Origin: Siderastrea siderea | Lineage: Eukaryota > Cnidaria > Anthozoa > Scleractinia > Rhizangiidae | NCBI GenBank assembly: GCA_964030785.1 | Contig: OZ034971.1 | Coordinates: forward strand, 39,050,304-39,114,303 | Direction: 5' to 3' | DNA: 64,000 bases | Part shown: positions 54,832 through 62,335 of the stretch, piece by piece | Position numbering within the stretch: position 1 is the first letter of the stretch | How the letters are laid out: each line of letters starts with the position of its first letter | Notes under the pieces: model-generated | What the model saw: the letters and a program-made list of their open reading frames with translations, nothing else | Databases searched by the model: none | Told to the model about the DNA's origin: nothing | Translations under genes and position numbers: made by a program

Positions 54832-55436
54832 GGTTCTAAGAGTGTGGGACTAGGAGGGAGCGGCTTTTTATGGATCCAATAGTCTTTGGGTCTCAAGGGA
54901 CGAGGACATCCGTCTACATAGCATAGACCTTCCAAGGGTTGGTACACAAAATGACCATGGTAATCTTGCACACATCGTTTGGGTAATGGAGGGGTGAAAT
55001 CCACAATGGTATCATCCAAGGTTTGCATCTTGATTAAAAATCGTTCCAGATCCTCCAAGGGAATACCCCGCACATGGGTTTTCAATTCGGTCAAGGCTTT
55101 GGCATAGGTGGTAAACGCAAACCGACTCATGGTCACTTTAAATCGGTATTGTTTAAAATCATTCCATCCTTTGACCACGGTGCCCACGGCCGCCAAACAG
55201 GCTACCAACGTACTGTTTTCCAATAGCGGGCCCGCAATCATACCGGCAGCCATCAGGAGTAAGGCCAACCCATTGAACAAGGCATTGATACACCTGTAAT
55301 GATTCAACATTTTTCGATAACACCACCATTGTTGATGATAAAAGGCATACAAGGAATCCATCCGTTGTAATAATTCCGGGGGGAAGGGAAGACCATGCTG
55401 TTTCGATCCATTCAATAACGACACGACGGTTTTCAT
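54765..55436 (-). CDS. Two-transmembrane virion-like protein (223 aa)
   Basis: Helix HQQWWCYRKMLNHYRC leads into two hydrophobic segments (about 50-72 and 74-90, NALFNGLALLLMAAGMIAG and LVACLAAVGTVVKG). A basic amphipathic stretch follows (WNDFKQYRFKVTMSRFAFTT, YAKALTELKTHVRG). This two-TM hairpin plus helix pattern recurs in Polinton proteins and resembles SLATT-type architecture. The tail is Pro-rich with an Asp run. It may insert in a membrane during entry or assembly, but that is a guess. TATA-like GTTATAAAC at 55496-55488. Confidence 0.6.
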   Translation of the reverse strand: MKTVVSLLNGSKQHGLPFPPELLQRMDSLYAFYHQQWWCYRKMLNHYRCINALFNGLALLLMAAGMIAGPLLENSTLVACLAAVGTVVKGWNDFKQYRFKVTMSRFAFTTYAKALTELKTHVRGIPLEDLERFLIKMQTLDDTIVDFTPPLPKRCVQDYHGHFVYQPLEGLCYVDGCPRPLRPKDYWIHKKPLPPSPTLLEPWPSNDDDDDDDAEKGNNEEGL

Positions 55437-55438
55437 CT

Positions 55439-55846
55439 TTACGGCGAAACACGGGACGACGAGGTTTGTACGCTCGGTGCTCCTCCTTGTTTATAACTGG
55501 TGACAATGCTATTGGTCATGGTGACATTAGCAATTTCACGTCCTTGGGCCAACTGTTCTTGATCTTGTAACAGCATGCGTAAACGTCGTTGTAAATCCGC
55601 TTGACGCAAGGTACGAGGCTGTCGGCCAGAACTCCCAGATGTCCAAGATCCTCGAGGGGTAGCTGGATTGGAGGCAGGTGTCAAAGGGGAAGTGGGGGTA
55701 TTTCGTCGTCGTCCTCGTATTCGAAACGGTCGTCGTCCACGACGACCCCCACCACCACCACCACCTCCACCACCACCACCACCTCCACCAGCACCACCAG
55801 CACCACCAGCACCTCCACCACCAGCACCACGTCCACCACCTCCACC

Positions 55847-55877
<31 letters not shown>

Positions 55878-56311
55878 CGTCCACGTCCAGCACCACCACC
55901 ACCACCACGTCCACTACGTCCACCACCACGTCCATTACCATTACCCCCAGCACCCGCTGCTGTTCGAGCACCCGTTGCTGTTCGAGCACCCGCTGCCAAG
56001 GGTACGCTTGGAGGACTCGCAGGGGTTCGAGCACCAGAAGATGGTTGATTTCCTGGACTTCCTACCCCTGCTGGGGAAGAAGCCTGCACAGGGGGCACAC
56101 CATCTACACCGACAGGGGGGATGGATTGCATAAACCGATAGAGGGGCTCGGCTTCCATTTCCTCCTCGGCGGCGTCGAGAAGGCCTTGGTCTCCCGACCA
56201 AAATAAATCTTGCCAGGCCCTTGGGGACATTTGATTACCACTGGCTGCCCCCACCCCCGCAGGGGACACGGTATCGTACGATTGCGGAGGTTGACGGTCA
56301 TCATCGGCCAT
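55439..56311 (-). CDS. Glycine-rich conserved Polinton protein (290 aa)
   Basis: N-terminal acidic/Pro region (DLFWSGDQGLLDAAEEEMEA), a long Gly/Arg/Ala tract (about 115-195), a basic RGRRRN stretch and a C-terminal block LRMLLQDQEQLAQGREIANV then TMTNSIVTSYKQGGAPS. That last block resembles a conserved C terminus seen in metazoan Polintons. The glycine tract is written by (GGT)n on the minus strand; antisense frames read as poly-Pro, poly-Thr or poly-His and are not genes. TATA box CTATAAAGG at 56355-56347. Function unknown, probably virion. Confidence 0.65.
55740..55945. repeat. (CCA)n-type coding trinucleotide repeat
   Basis: About 200 bp of 'ccaccacca' with 'cca/gca/cgt' interruptions; the source of the glycine tract in the minus-strand protein. 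Confidence 0.95.
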
Positions 56312-56349
56312 GATTACTCTCTATTTTGACCTGTTCCAAGGGGGTGCCT

Positions 56350-57003
56350 TTATAGTCGTTTTTGATAGGTGCGAGTCCATCCTTCGTCTTTTAACAGGTG
56401 ACTCAACACCCGTTGTTGATCGGACGAGGCGGGATGTAAATCCAAGACCAAATAGCCATACGGTCGTGTGGTGGCTTGATGAAACGTCTCCAACGTGTCT
56501 TTCCACGTGGTCGGAAACGATTGAAGCATGACATTGCGTACCCCTAATTGATCTCGGGGGTTCTTGAACGCCACGATGTAATGGGCATTGCGGGATATAC
56601 TTTTGGCATAGCGACCCACGGGAAACATGTCTTGGCACAAGTAGAGCACCGTCACCCCTTGATGATGCGAATGTTTGGTGAATAAATCCAACACGCGTTT
56701 ATCGTGACTCCCTTCGTCCATTAAATCATCCAAGACCAGGACCCCCTGTCCTTCAGGAAACCATTGCACTAAGGCCTCATGATCGGGAATCCCTTCGTGA
56801 AACACCACCCCTTGATCTTGCATGCCTTGAAATCGATCTTGCCAGGCCCCATAACAATAATGCAGTTGGGTCGGTGGGGTGTCAAACAACTCGGGGTTGT
56901 CTACCAAGAGTTTTTCCGTAAACGCAGTTTTCCCACATCCCGAAGGACCCACCACCAAGATAGAGGAAGGCGTATGAAAACGAAACGGTTTCCCCGTTTG
57001 CAT
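56350..57003 (-). CDS. Genome-packaging ATPase, FtsK/HerA (A32-like) (217 aa)
   Basis: Drives DNA into the preformed capsid. Walker A GPSGCGKT at 19-26; Walker B VLVLDDL at 88-94 followed by MDE. Downstream TVLYLCQDMFPVGRYAKSIS fits sensor/arginine-finger regions of the family, including the Q often found after the strand. Length matches Polinton ATPases. The tRNA-like gene lies immediately upstream. Confidence 0.93.
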   Translation of the reverse strand: MQTGKPFRFHTPSSILVVGPSGCGKTAFTEKLLVDNPELFDTPPTQLHYCYGAWQDRFQGMQDQGVVFHEGIPDHEALVQWFPEGQGVLVLDDLMDEGSHDKRVLDLFTKHSHHQGVTVLYLCQDMFPVGRYAKSISRNAHYIVAFKNPRDQLGVRNVMLQSFPTTWKDTLETFHQATTRPYGYLVLDLHPASSDQQRVLSHLLKDEGWTRTYQKRL

Positions 57004-57049
57004 GATGACGACGAACTACCCTTAGAAAAAAAAAAAGGCACCTTTTTAT

Positions 57050-57137
57050 TGGAATCGGTGGGACTCGAACCCACGTACGACCCTCCTCATGTATCCGAAG
57101 GGGGATCCAAAGGCTCTACCGACTGAGCTACGACTCC
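57050..57137 (-). tRNA. tRNA-like gene (88 nt) between protease and ATPase
   Basis: On the minus strand: acceptor 5' strand GGAGTCG (57137-57131) pairs over all seven positions with CGATTCC (57057-57051), with one G-T wobble, followed by discriminator A. The D arm is GCTC AGTCGGTA GAGC. The T arm is GTGGG TTCGAGT CCCAC, with consensus A and B boxes. Between D and T arms are 38 bases instead of 23, so there is either a 15-base intron or an unusually long variable arm. I could not draw a convincing five-pair anticodon stem, so the identity is left open. No CCA is encoded, as expected for a eukaryotic nuclear-type tRNA. It could be functional, a pseudo-tRNA or a tRNA-like processing signal. Confidence 0.65.
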
Positions 57138-57165
57138 GACACCAGTTTTTTCCAACAAATTTTAT

Positions 57166-57705
57166 TTAAGCATTACATTGATGATACGGCTGACAACAAA
57201 GTTGATACCATCTGGCTTCTTGGCCTACAATCAATTGTTGAAGGCGTTGACCGGCTTGATGGTCATTACTAACATAATCATGATCCGAAAACTCATTTAA
57301 AAACGCTTGCAAGGTCCGTCCACGGGCTTTGGCTTTCAAATACAACAAGGCGTAATCACCACAACTCTTGCTTGTAATGGCTTGGAGGGACTTGCCATTG
57401 GTCACCACATACTTCCAATGTTGGACGATCCAATCTCGTAACGGGGTCGCTTGCACGTACGTATCCAATGGCAAAGCATAACTGTCCAGGACTTCACACA
57501 CCTTTCCATCCGTCCACACCGCTAACCAATGTTGTCCCGGTTGATCGTGTGGGTCTGTATTGACAATGTACCCTTGGGGTTGGGTCTTGACAGGAGTCTT
57601 GGGTAAACGATCACAGGCCACCGTCCCGTAAAAGACCGGGTTCAATTGGGGGTCGTCTCGGGCTAAATAATCCAACTGCACATTATTCAAGGCCACATGT
57701 TCCAT
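57166..57705 (-). CDS. Adenain-like maturation cysteine protease (179 aa)
   Basis: Cleaves precursor capsid and core proteins. QHWLAVW gives His59; the acidic partner is Glu71 or Asp74 in CEVLDSYALPL; Gln109 and Cys115 lie in LQAITSKSCGDYALLYL. That order (His, Asp/Glu, Gln, Cys) and the SCGDY motif match adenovirus-type C48-fold proteases, and the length is slightly below the family's usual 200. It touches the capsid gene: its ATG at 57705 shares its first base with the end of the capsid stop codon. Confidence 0.92.
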   Translation of the reverse strand: MEHVALNNVQLDYLARDDPQLNPVFYGTVACDRLPKTPVKTQPQGYIVNTDPHDQPGQHWLAVWTDGKVCEVLDSYALPLDTYVQATPLRDWIVQHWKYVVTNGKSLQAITSKSCGDYALLYLKAKARGRTLQAFLNEFSDHDYVSNDHQAGQRLQQLIVGQEARWYQLCCQPYHQCNA

Positions 57706-59105
57706 CAGTGCTGGTAAATGTTATACAACACGGCTCCGTTCCTGTCAATCTCCAGCAAATTCTCAAATTCTCCATACACGAGTACGGTTATATTGTTACC
57801 GGGGGCAGCTCCAAATTCCAACACCAGTTGTAAATCGCCCGTTTGCTTGGGGTTGAGGTTTTGACTGTCAGCACATCCATTGGCCACATTGTCAAACATG
57901 TACAAGGTACAATTTTTATCTTCGCCCCAATCCAGCAGTTCTACCATATTGCCTTTCTTTTTACACCAAGCACCACTGGCTTGCAGAAAACGGAAGTAAC
58001 CTAGATTATCTCGGGTGCCATTGTTGTGCACTAACTGGAGGGTTTCATAAGGGTATTCTTCTCCTCTGACAATCTGTTTAATGGACGTCAGACCAAATTT
58101 CTGGAAACAGAACGGATCTCGGGTCACATCTCCATTGAAGGCGCGGCTGTCCAGTAACCCCACAATCAATCGGTCAGGTATTCTGTTTTGAAACAGGTTA
58201 GGGATATCAAAGCGGACCAGGTTGTTTTGCATGCTGAAAGTCCGGATTTCACTGCGGACGGTCGGGTAAGCCGCCACTTGGCCTTCATTGTGTCTTTTGC
58301 TAGAGATACTCTGGTAGATGGCGTCATTCAAACGCAGTTGACAGAGATGAAACCGTAGTTTCACATCCCCTTCCATCAATCGACCAGCTAGACCCACTCC
58401 ATTCAAAAACAAGTTGGGACCATTGAAATGAAATTTCATCTTGATTTCAATACCAGGCACCAACAGTTTGCCGGTATGAAAGACTTCCAAGTGCGGGGTA
58501 AACACGAGACTGTGGGTGACACCTGCAGCATACTTGGCCACTTCAGCTTTCATGGCGCCCAAGGCCCCTTTGTGATTGGCAGGGAGATTCTGGTAGTCTA
58601 CATGTCCGGCACTAGCATTCGCTGTGGTGTTGGTATTGTTGGCAGTCCATTCGGGTGGGAAATCCACTTGATTGTACCATCCTTGGGGTCCTAACACGGT
58701 CTTGCCATCTTCTCGGTCATAATTCAACAAGGTTTCCAGGTAAGCTTTGTAATGATACGTGTCGGATTGTGGACTGATCAACGTGCCATTCAACTGCAAG
58801 TCAATTTGTTTGATGATGGAATGGGCCAAATTATTGACGGGCCACAATTTCTGATTGGCCACCAAGTTCCCGGCATCCTCCTTTTTCAAACTCAATTCCA
58901 TGGTAAAGTAACTGCGTCCCAAATCCACAAAATCGTCCAACCCTGGAATGATGAATTCCATAGGATTGATACCCGTGGTGGTGGGTTGGATGGTGACCAT
59001 GCGATAGGCATTGATGCTAATGTCGGTCGGTGGCACCTTGAAAATCCGTAAGGCAGGGTTGACGGTCCCTTCGGAACTCGGATGCGCTGGGGCAGCTTCG
59101 GTCAT
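57705..59105 (-). CDS. Major capsid protein, double jelly-roll (466 aa)
   Basis: Hexon-like trimer-forming shell protein. Diagnostic Polinton/adintovirus blocks: ALRIFKVPPTDISINAYRMV at the N terminus, FIIPGLDDFVDLGRSYFTME, IKQIDLQLNGTLISPQSDTY, HYKAYLETLLNYDREDGKT and a C-terminal LVLEFGAAPGNNITVLVYGE. The length fits a double jelly-roll of this group. The frame is uninterrupted. A TATA-like CTATAAAAAC is at 59161-59152, about 47 bases before the ATG and inside the neighbouring 77-aa gene. Confidence 0.95.
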   Translation of the reverse strand: MTEAAPAHPSSEGTVNPALRIFKVPPTDISINAYRMVTIQPTTTGINPMEFIIPGLDDFVDLGRSYFTMELSLKKEDAGNLVANQKLWPVNNLAHSIIKQIDLQLNGTLISPQSDTYHYKAYLETLLNYDREDGKTVLGPQGWYNQVDFPPEWTANNTNTTANASAGHVDYQNLPANHKGALGAMKAEVAKYAAGVTHSLVFTPHLEVFHTGKLLVPGIEIKMKFHFNGPNLFLNGVGLAGRLMEGDVKLRFHLCQLRLNDAIYQSISSKRHNEGQVAAYPTVRSEIRTFSMQNNLVRFDIPNLFQNRIPDRLIVGLLDSRAFNGDVTRDPFCFQKFGLTSIKQIVRGEEYPYETLQLVHNNGTRDNLGYFRFLQASGAWCKKKGNMVELLDWGEDKNCTLYMFDNVANGCADSQNLNPKQTGDLQLVLEFGAAPGNNITVLVYGEFENLLEIDRNGAVLYNIYQH

Positions 59106-59106
59106 T

Positions 59107-59340
59107 TTAGCGGCGTCGTCGTCGAGTGGTACCCCGTCGTCGTCGTGAGGGGTTTTTATAGCGTCGTCGTCGGGCTAAACGTTGTCTCAAATCAAACCCG
59201 GGGACTCTCATGACCTCGGGACTTAACCATCCACCACGTTGTCGTCGTCGCATGAGTTTCCAAAACGGATACAGTCCACCCCATTGAGACAACCCTCGAT
59301 TACTACGAATCCGTCGAGGTCGTGAATGCACGGGTTCCAT
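59107..59340 (-). CDS. Arginine-rich core protein (77 aa)
   Basis: Basic throughout, ending RRRRGTTRRRRR. Carries LSQWGGLYP and RRRQRGGWLS, both fitting the adenain type II consensus. Probably DNA-binding and processed in the particle. It abuts the capsid gene downstream and the 108-aa gene upstream. Confidence 0.65.
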   Translation of the reverse strand: MEPVHSRPRRIRSNRGLSQWGGLYPFWKLMRRRQRGGWLSPEVMRVPGFDLRQRLARRRRYKNPSRRRRGTTRRRRR

Positions 59341-59666
59341 TAGACTCCCAAAATATCACGTGCACGTTTGGTTTGTTTGGGAAATAAGGCCGTGGCTACA
59401 CGCACGGCGTCTTTCACGTTCTTATGACTCAACGCTTTCTTGGCTTGTTTGGTGATTTCCTTTTTAAGGACTTGTTCGGCTTTGCGTTTAACACCGCGTG
59501 TCAAACCCGTTTCCAAGCCTCTCTTGATATTACTAGGCAATTTTAAAGGATTTCGCGTGCTTATAAGACCTTGCAACCCCCCACGCATCAGATCCGTCAT
59601 CACTCCTTTGCCTTGTTGATCATACCACTCGTCGGTTCGAAATCGTGTCAAACTTCCCCCACGCAT
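59340..59666 (-). CDS. Basic virion protein with MRGG sites, pVI/pVII-like (108 aa)
   Basis: Begins MRGGSLTRFRTDEWYDQQGK and has LMRGGLQGL at about 26-34. MRGG before a bulky residue is an ideal adenain site. The remainder is Lys/Arg-rich helix (KRGLETGLTRGVKRKAEQVL) ending RARDILGV. It resembles precursor core or cement proteins of adenoviruses by layout only. TATA box GTATAAAAAG at 59730-59721. Confidence 0.6.
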   Translation of the reverse strand: MRGGSLTRFRTDEWYDQQGKGVMTDLMRGGLQGLISTRNPLKLPSNIKRGLETGLTRGVKRKAEQVLKKEITKQAKKALSHKNVKDAVRVATALFPKQTKRARDILGV

Positions 59667-59738
59667 GGTGCCTTCTTCTTCACCAGGGATAAACGTTTTG
59701 TTTGGGCTTCACGTGACCCCCTTTTTATACCGTCATCA

Positions 59739-59924
59739 TCATCGTCGTCGTCGTTTTTTCCGAAAAGCGGCTTCCAACCCTTTTTTAGCCCCGTAACTCG
59801 CGGCACCACTTGCGGCACCCAACGCCACAGCTTTTCCTCCAGCGATCAAGGCTGGAATGAGGGCGGCCAGGGGCAAGAGACCCCCTCGTTGCCTTCTTCT
59901 TCGACGCACTCTTGTCTTGGGCAT
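59739..59924 (-). CDS. pX/mu-like core peptide (61 aa)
   Basis: MPKTRVRRRRRQRGGLLPLA, then a Gly/Ala-rich hydrophobic helix (ALIPALIAGGKAVALGAASG) and a terminal KKRRRR. An arginine block, a QRGG site and a membrane-like segment match the adenovirus pX/mu precursor by layout. TATA box GTATAAAAAG at 59962-59953. Confidence 0.75.
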   Translation of the reverse strand: MPKTRVRRRRRQRGGLLPLAALIPALIAGGKAVALGAASGAASYGAKKGLEAAFRKKRRRR

Positions 59925-59962
59925 CTTTGTTTGTTTTCACAACTCTTGTTTTCTTTTTATAC

Positions 59963-60199
59963 TCACATGACGTTGCACGTAAACGATTCCCCCGCCCACC
60001 GTTTGCGTTTCCCACTTCGCATTTCTTCCATACGTTTCTTCGTTGATCTTAGGTAATTCTTTTTGGCTAACTTTTCTACCCCTTTGGTGATGGACCAAGC
60101 GGCCTTAGGAATCCCGGCAATCACCGCGTTGACCCCTTCCCCCGCTTGTGGACGCTGTGGTCGTCGTCGTCGTCGTCGTCGTCGTCGTTTCGGAGGCAT
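59963..60199 (-). CDS. Arginine-rich small protein (78 aa)
   Basis: Starts MPPKRRRRRRRRRPQRPQAG, then EGVNAVIAGIPKAAWSITKG and a basic tail. Unlike its neighbours it has no clear QRGG; QAGEG (Q-A-G-E before G) fits the type I adenain consensus. TATA-like CATAAAAAAG at 60237-60228. Likely a core protein. Confidence 0.6.
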   Translation of the reverse strand: MPPKRRRRRRRRRPQRPQAGEGVNAVIAGIPKAAWSITKGVEKLAKKNYLRSTKKRMEEMRSGKRKRWAGESFTCNVM

Positions 60200-60232
60200 G
60201 ATTGATTTGGGTTCCCTTCTCGTCTCTCTTTT

Positions 60233-61294
60233 TTATGTCTTTTTGAAGTGTAACGTGACAATGGTATGGCCTTCACCAAACTTGACCAAGTCTCCTCCGG
60301 CACCAATCGTTTCAGCCACTTGAACGTGAATCATTTCCACCACCTCGTTACGAAGAGACATGTAATGAATGTGCAACGGTTCAAAATACAGGGTGCCACG
60401 TGCTTCTCGCTTGTACTGGATTTCACGCAACAAATCAGTCACGCGATTGCCCACCATCATACTGCCTGCCACGTCCGAGTACACGTGCAACGATCGGGTG
60501 GGTTCCCCCACCACGGCACGAAACGCCGTATTCAAGTTGGTGAAACGCCACCCACAACTCATACTCAATTGTAAATAATCCGGTAAAATCGCCCGCACCG
60601 TCCAAAAGACCGCGTTCCCCTGACCGTCGGTGACATCCTGCCAATCGCTGTTGTTGGTGATGTCGGGGACTTGATCCCCCAGGAATTCTTGCTGTAAGTT
60701 CGGGCCCAACACCAATCCACTGCTAATTTTACGTAACCATCCCATCTTGAGCGCCAACTTGGTGTAGATGGTAAGGACTGGTGTTTTGTTACCACAATGG
60801 CAGACATTCGTGTTGTCGATGAGCAGATCGTCGCCTTCCCACTTGAACTTGACGTACGTGTGTTTGCCTTGATCGTTGGTAAACCGGCCTACTTGAATGG
60901 CCGTTTCCTGGCGTCGTTGTTCCAAATGGGCAATCGTGGCTTTCATGAAACTCACGCCATCCACCACCCAATCCAAATCTTGAACGTCTTGGATGAGGGT
61001 TTGCGCCGTACCTATGCGCGCGGCCATGGTGCCATCGGTTTTACCCGGGGCGGGATAAGTGATCTCCCACGACGTCGCTAGGATGTACCCATCTTTCTTC
61101 ACCAACTCGTACAAATTGACGCGGGTATCCGGTAAGGAAATGGCACTCAACCCCACTTGCCATCCACCCCCTGTGAGCTGTAACGGTTGAGGTAAACGAA
61201 TCTTGAAGGAATTGGCTTGGTTGTTGGGAAATTCACGTCGGTTGGCATGACTGGGTAACGTCACGTAAAACGACATGTTGTCTTTGTTCTTCAC
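60233..61294 (-). CDS. Penton-like minor capsid protein, paralogue 1 (353 aa)
   Basis: MSFYVTLPSHANRREFPNNQ, then FKIRLPQPLQL and GGWQVGLSAISLP, the conserved opening of a Polinton protein generally taken as the minor capsid (vertex) component. The C-terminal half contains LSMSCGWRFTNLNTAFRAVV, SLHVYSDVAGSMMVGNRVTD and LLREIQYKREARGTLYFEP. Nearly every block has a counterpart in the adjacent 346-aa protein. Start and stop of the pair overlap as ATGA (61291-61294), suggesting one transcript. The penton assignment rests on family memory, not structure. Confidence 0.6.
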   Translation of the reverse strand: MKNKDNMSFYVTLPSHANRREFPNNQANSFKIRLPQPLQLTGGGWQVGLSAISLPDTRVNLYELVKKDGYILATSWEITYPAPGKTDGTMAARIGTAQTLIQDVQDLDWVVDGVSFMKATIAHLEQRRQETAIQVGRFTNDQGKHTYVKFKWEGDDLLIDNTNVCHCGNKTPVLTIYTKLALKMGWLRKISSGLVLGPNLQQEFLGDQVPDITNNSDWQDVTDGQGNAVFWTVRAILPDYLQLSMSCGWRFTNLNTAFRAVVGEPTRSLHVYSDVAGSMMVGNRVTDLLREIQYKREARGTLYFEPLHIHYMSLRNEVVEMIHVQVAETIGAGGDLVKFGEGHTIVTLHFKKT

Positions 61295-62331
61295 ACCACC
61301 ACTTCCCTTTTAAAGTGGAGGGTCAGGAGGGTACGCCCTTCACCAAATTTCACCAGATCCCCATTGGTTTCGGCCATCTGGGTTTCGACGATTTCTACCA
61401 CTTCGTTGCGTACTGGGACATATTGAATATGTCGAGGTTCAAAGTGGGTGGTATTTTGAGGTTGGTACTTGATTTCTCGTAAGAGATCGGTGATACGGCC
61501 CCCTACCATGCTGCTGGTCCCTACATCACAATACACGTGCAAAGGACGCGTGGAGGGAAATTCCAACGAGGGACGAAAGGTCTGGTTCACATTCACAAAC
61601 CGCCAATTACACGTCATACTCAAGTTCAGATAATCCCCATCCACTTTCCAAAAGGCGGGCTTGTTGCTGCCATCCAGGACATCGGACGGGGTGGGAATGG
61701 AGTCCGTATGAAATTCTTGCAAGAGATTCGGACCCAATCGATACTGGCCGGGGGACACTTGTTCAATCCATCCCATTCTCAGCGCCAAGGTTCGGCCCCA
61801 TAACACGCGTGCCACTTGTCGTGTGTAATCCACATTGGTGGTATTCAACAACAAATCCCCTTCGGAAGTCCATTCAAAGGTCGGGTACAATTTGACGCCA
61901 TTGTCCTCGGCCCATTTGTTTTTGGGTTCGGTTTCTTTGGCACGGGCTTGCACGTAACGGTACACCAGTTGATGAAAAAAGTGCGATCCCGTCGACGAGG
62001 CCAATTCCTTTCTCATATCTCGCCCGTAGACAGTGAGTTCGCGACGTTGATGCCACCATCGATCGTTGCCTTGATCGTCTTCGGCATACACCCGTTCGTG
62101 CCATCGTACGTACAACAGAGGATGGGAATCACCCACGCCTCCTTCTTCCGCTACCACGGGAATGGTGGGTAAGGATAAACTCACCATACCCACCATCCAT
62201 CCTCGTCCCACAAATCGGATGGGTTTAGGCAATCGGTTTCTGAAATGATGACTCTTGTTCCCAGGAAACTCTTTGGTACTCGCATGACTCATCAACGTCA
62301 CGTAAAACGAAGAATTGGGCACCAATGTCAT
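61291..62331 (-). CDS. Penton-like minor capsid protein, paralogue 2 (346 aa)
   Basis: Paralogue of the preceding gene: SSFYVTLMSHASTKEFPGNK, RLPKPIRFVGRGWMVGMVSL, LSMTCNWRFVNVNQTFRPSL, LHVYCDVGTSSMVGGRITDL and a shared ending with VVEIVETQMAETNGDLVKFG. It differs most in the middle (about 90-190), which may be the exposed part. It lies four bases from the integrase stop. A role at the vertices alongside paralogue 1 is inference. Confidence 0.6.
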   Translation of the reverse strand: MTLVPNSSFYVTLMSHASTKEFPGNKSHHFRNRLPKPIRFVGRGWMVGMVSLSLPTIPVVAEEGGVGDSHPLLYVRWHERVYAEDDQGNDRWWHQRRELTVYGRDMRKELASSTGSHFFHQLVYRYVQARAKETEPKNKWAEDNGVKLYPTFEWTSEGDLLLNTTNVDYTRQVARVLWGRTLALRMGWIEQVSPGQYRLGPNLLQEFHTDSIPTPSDVLDGSNKPAFWKVDGDYLNLSMTCNWRFVNVNQTFRPSLEFPSTRPLHVYCDVGTSSMVGGRITDLLREIKYQPQNTTHFEPRHIQYVPVRNEVVEIVETQMAETNGDLVKFGEGRTLLTLHFKREVVV

Positions 62332-62335
62332 TGTT

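Noticed and set aside
55601..56206. Plus-strand Thr-, Pro- and His-rich open frames up to 201 aa
   Set aside because: They are antisense readings of the (CCA)n tract in the minus-strand glycine-rich gene, open only because the repeat lacks stops.
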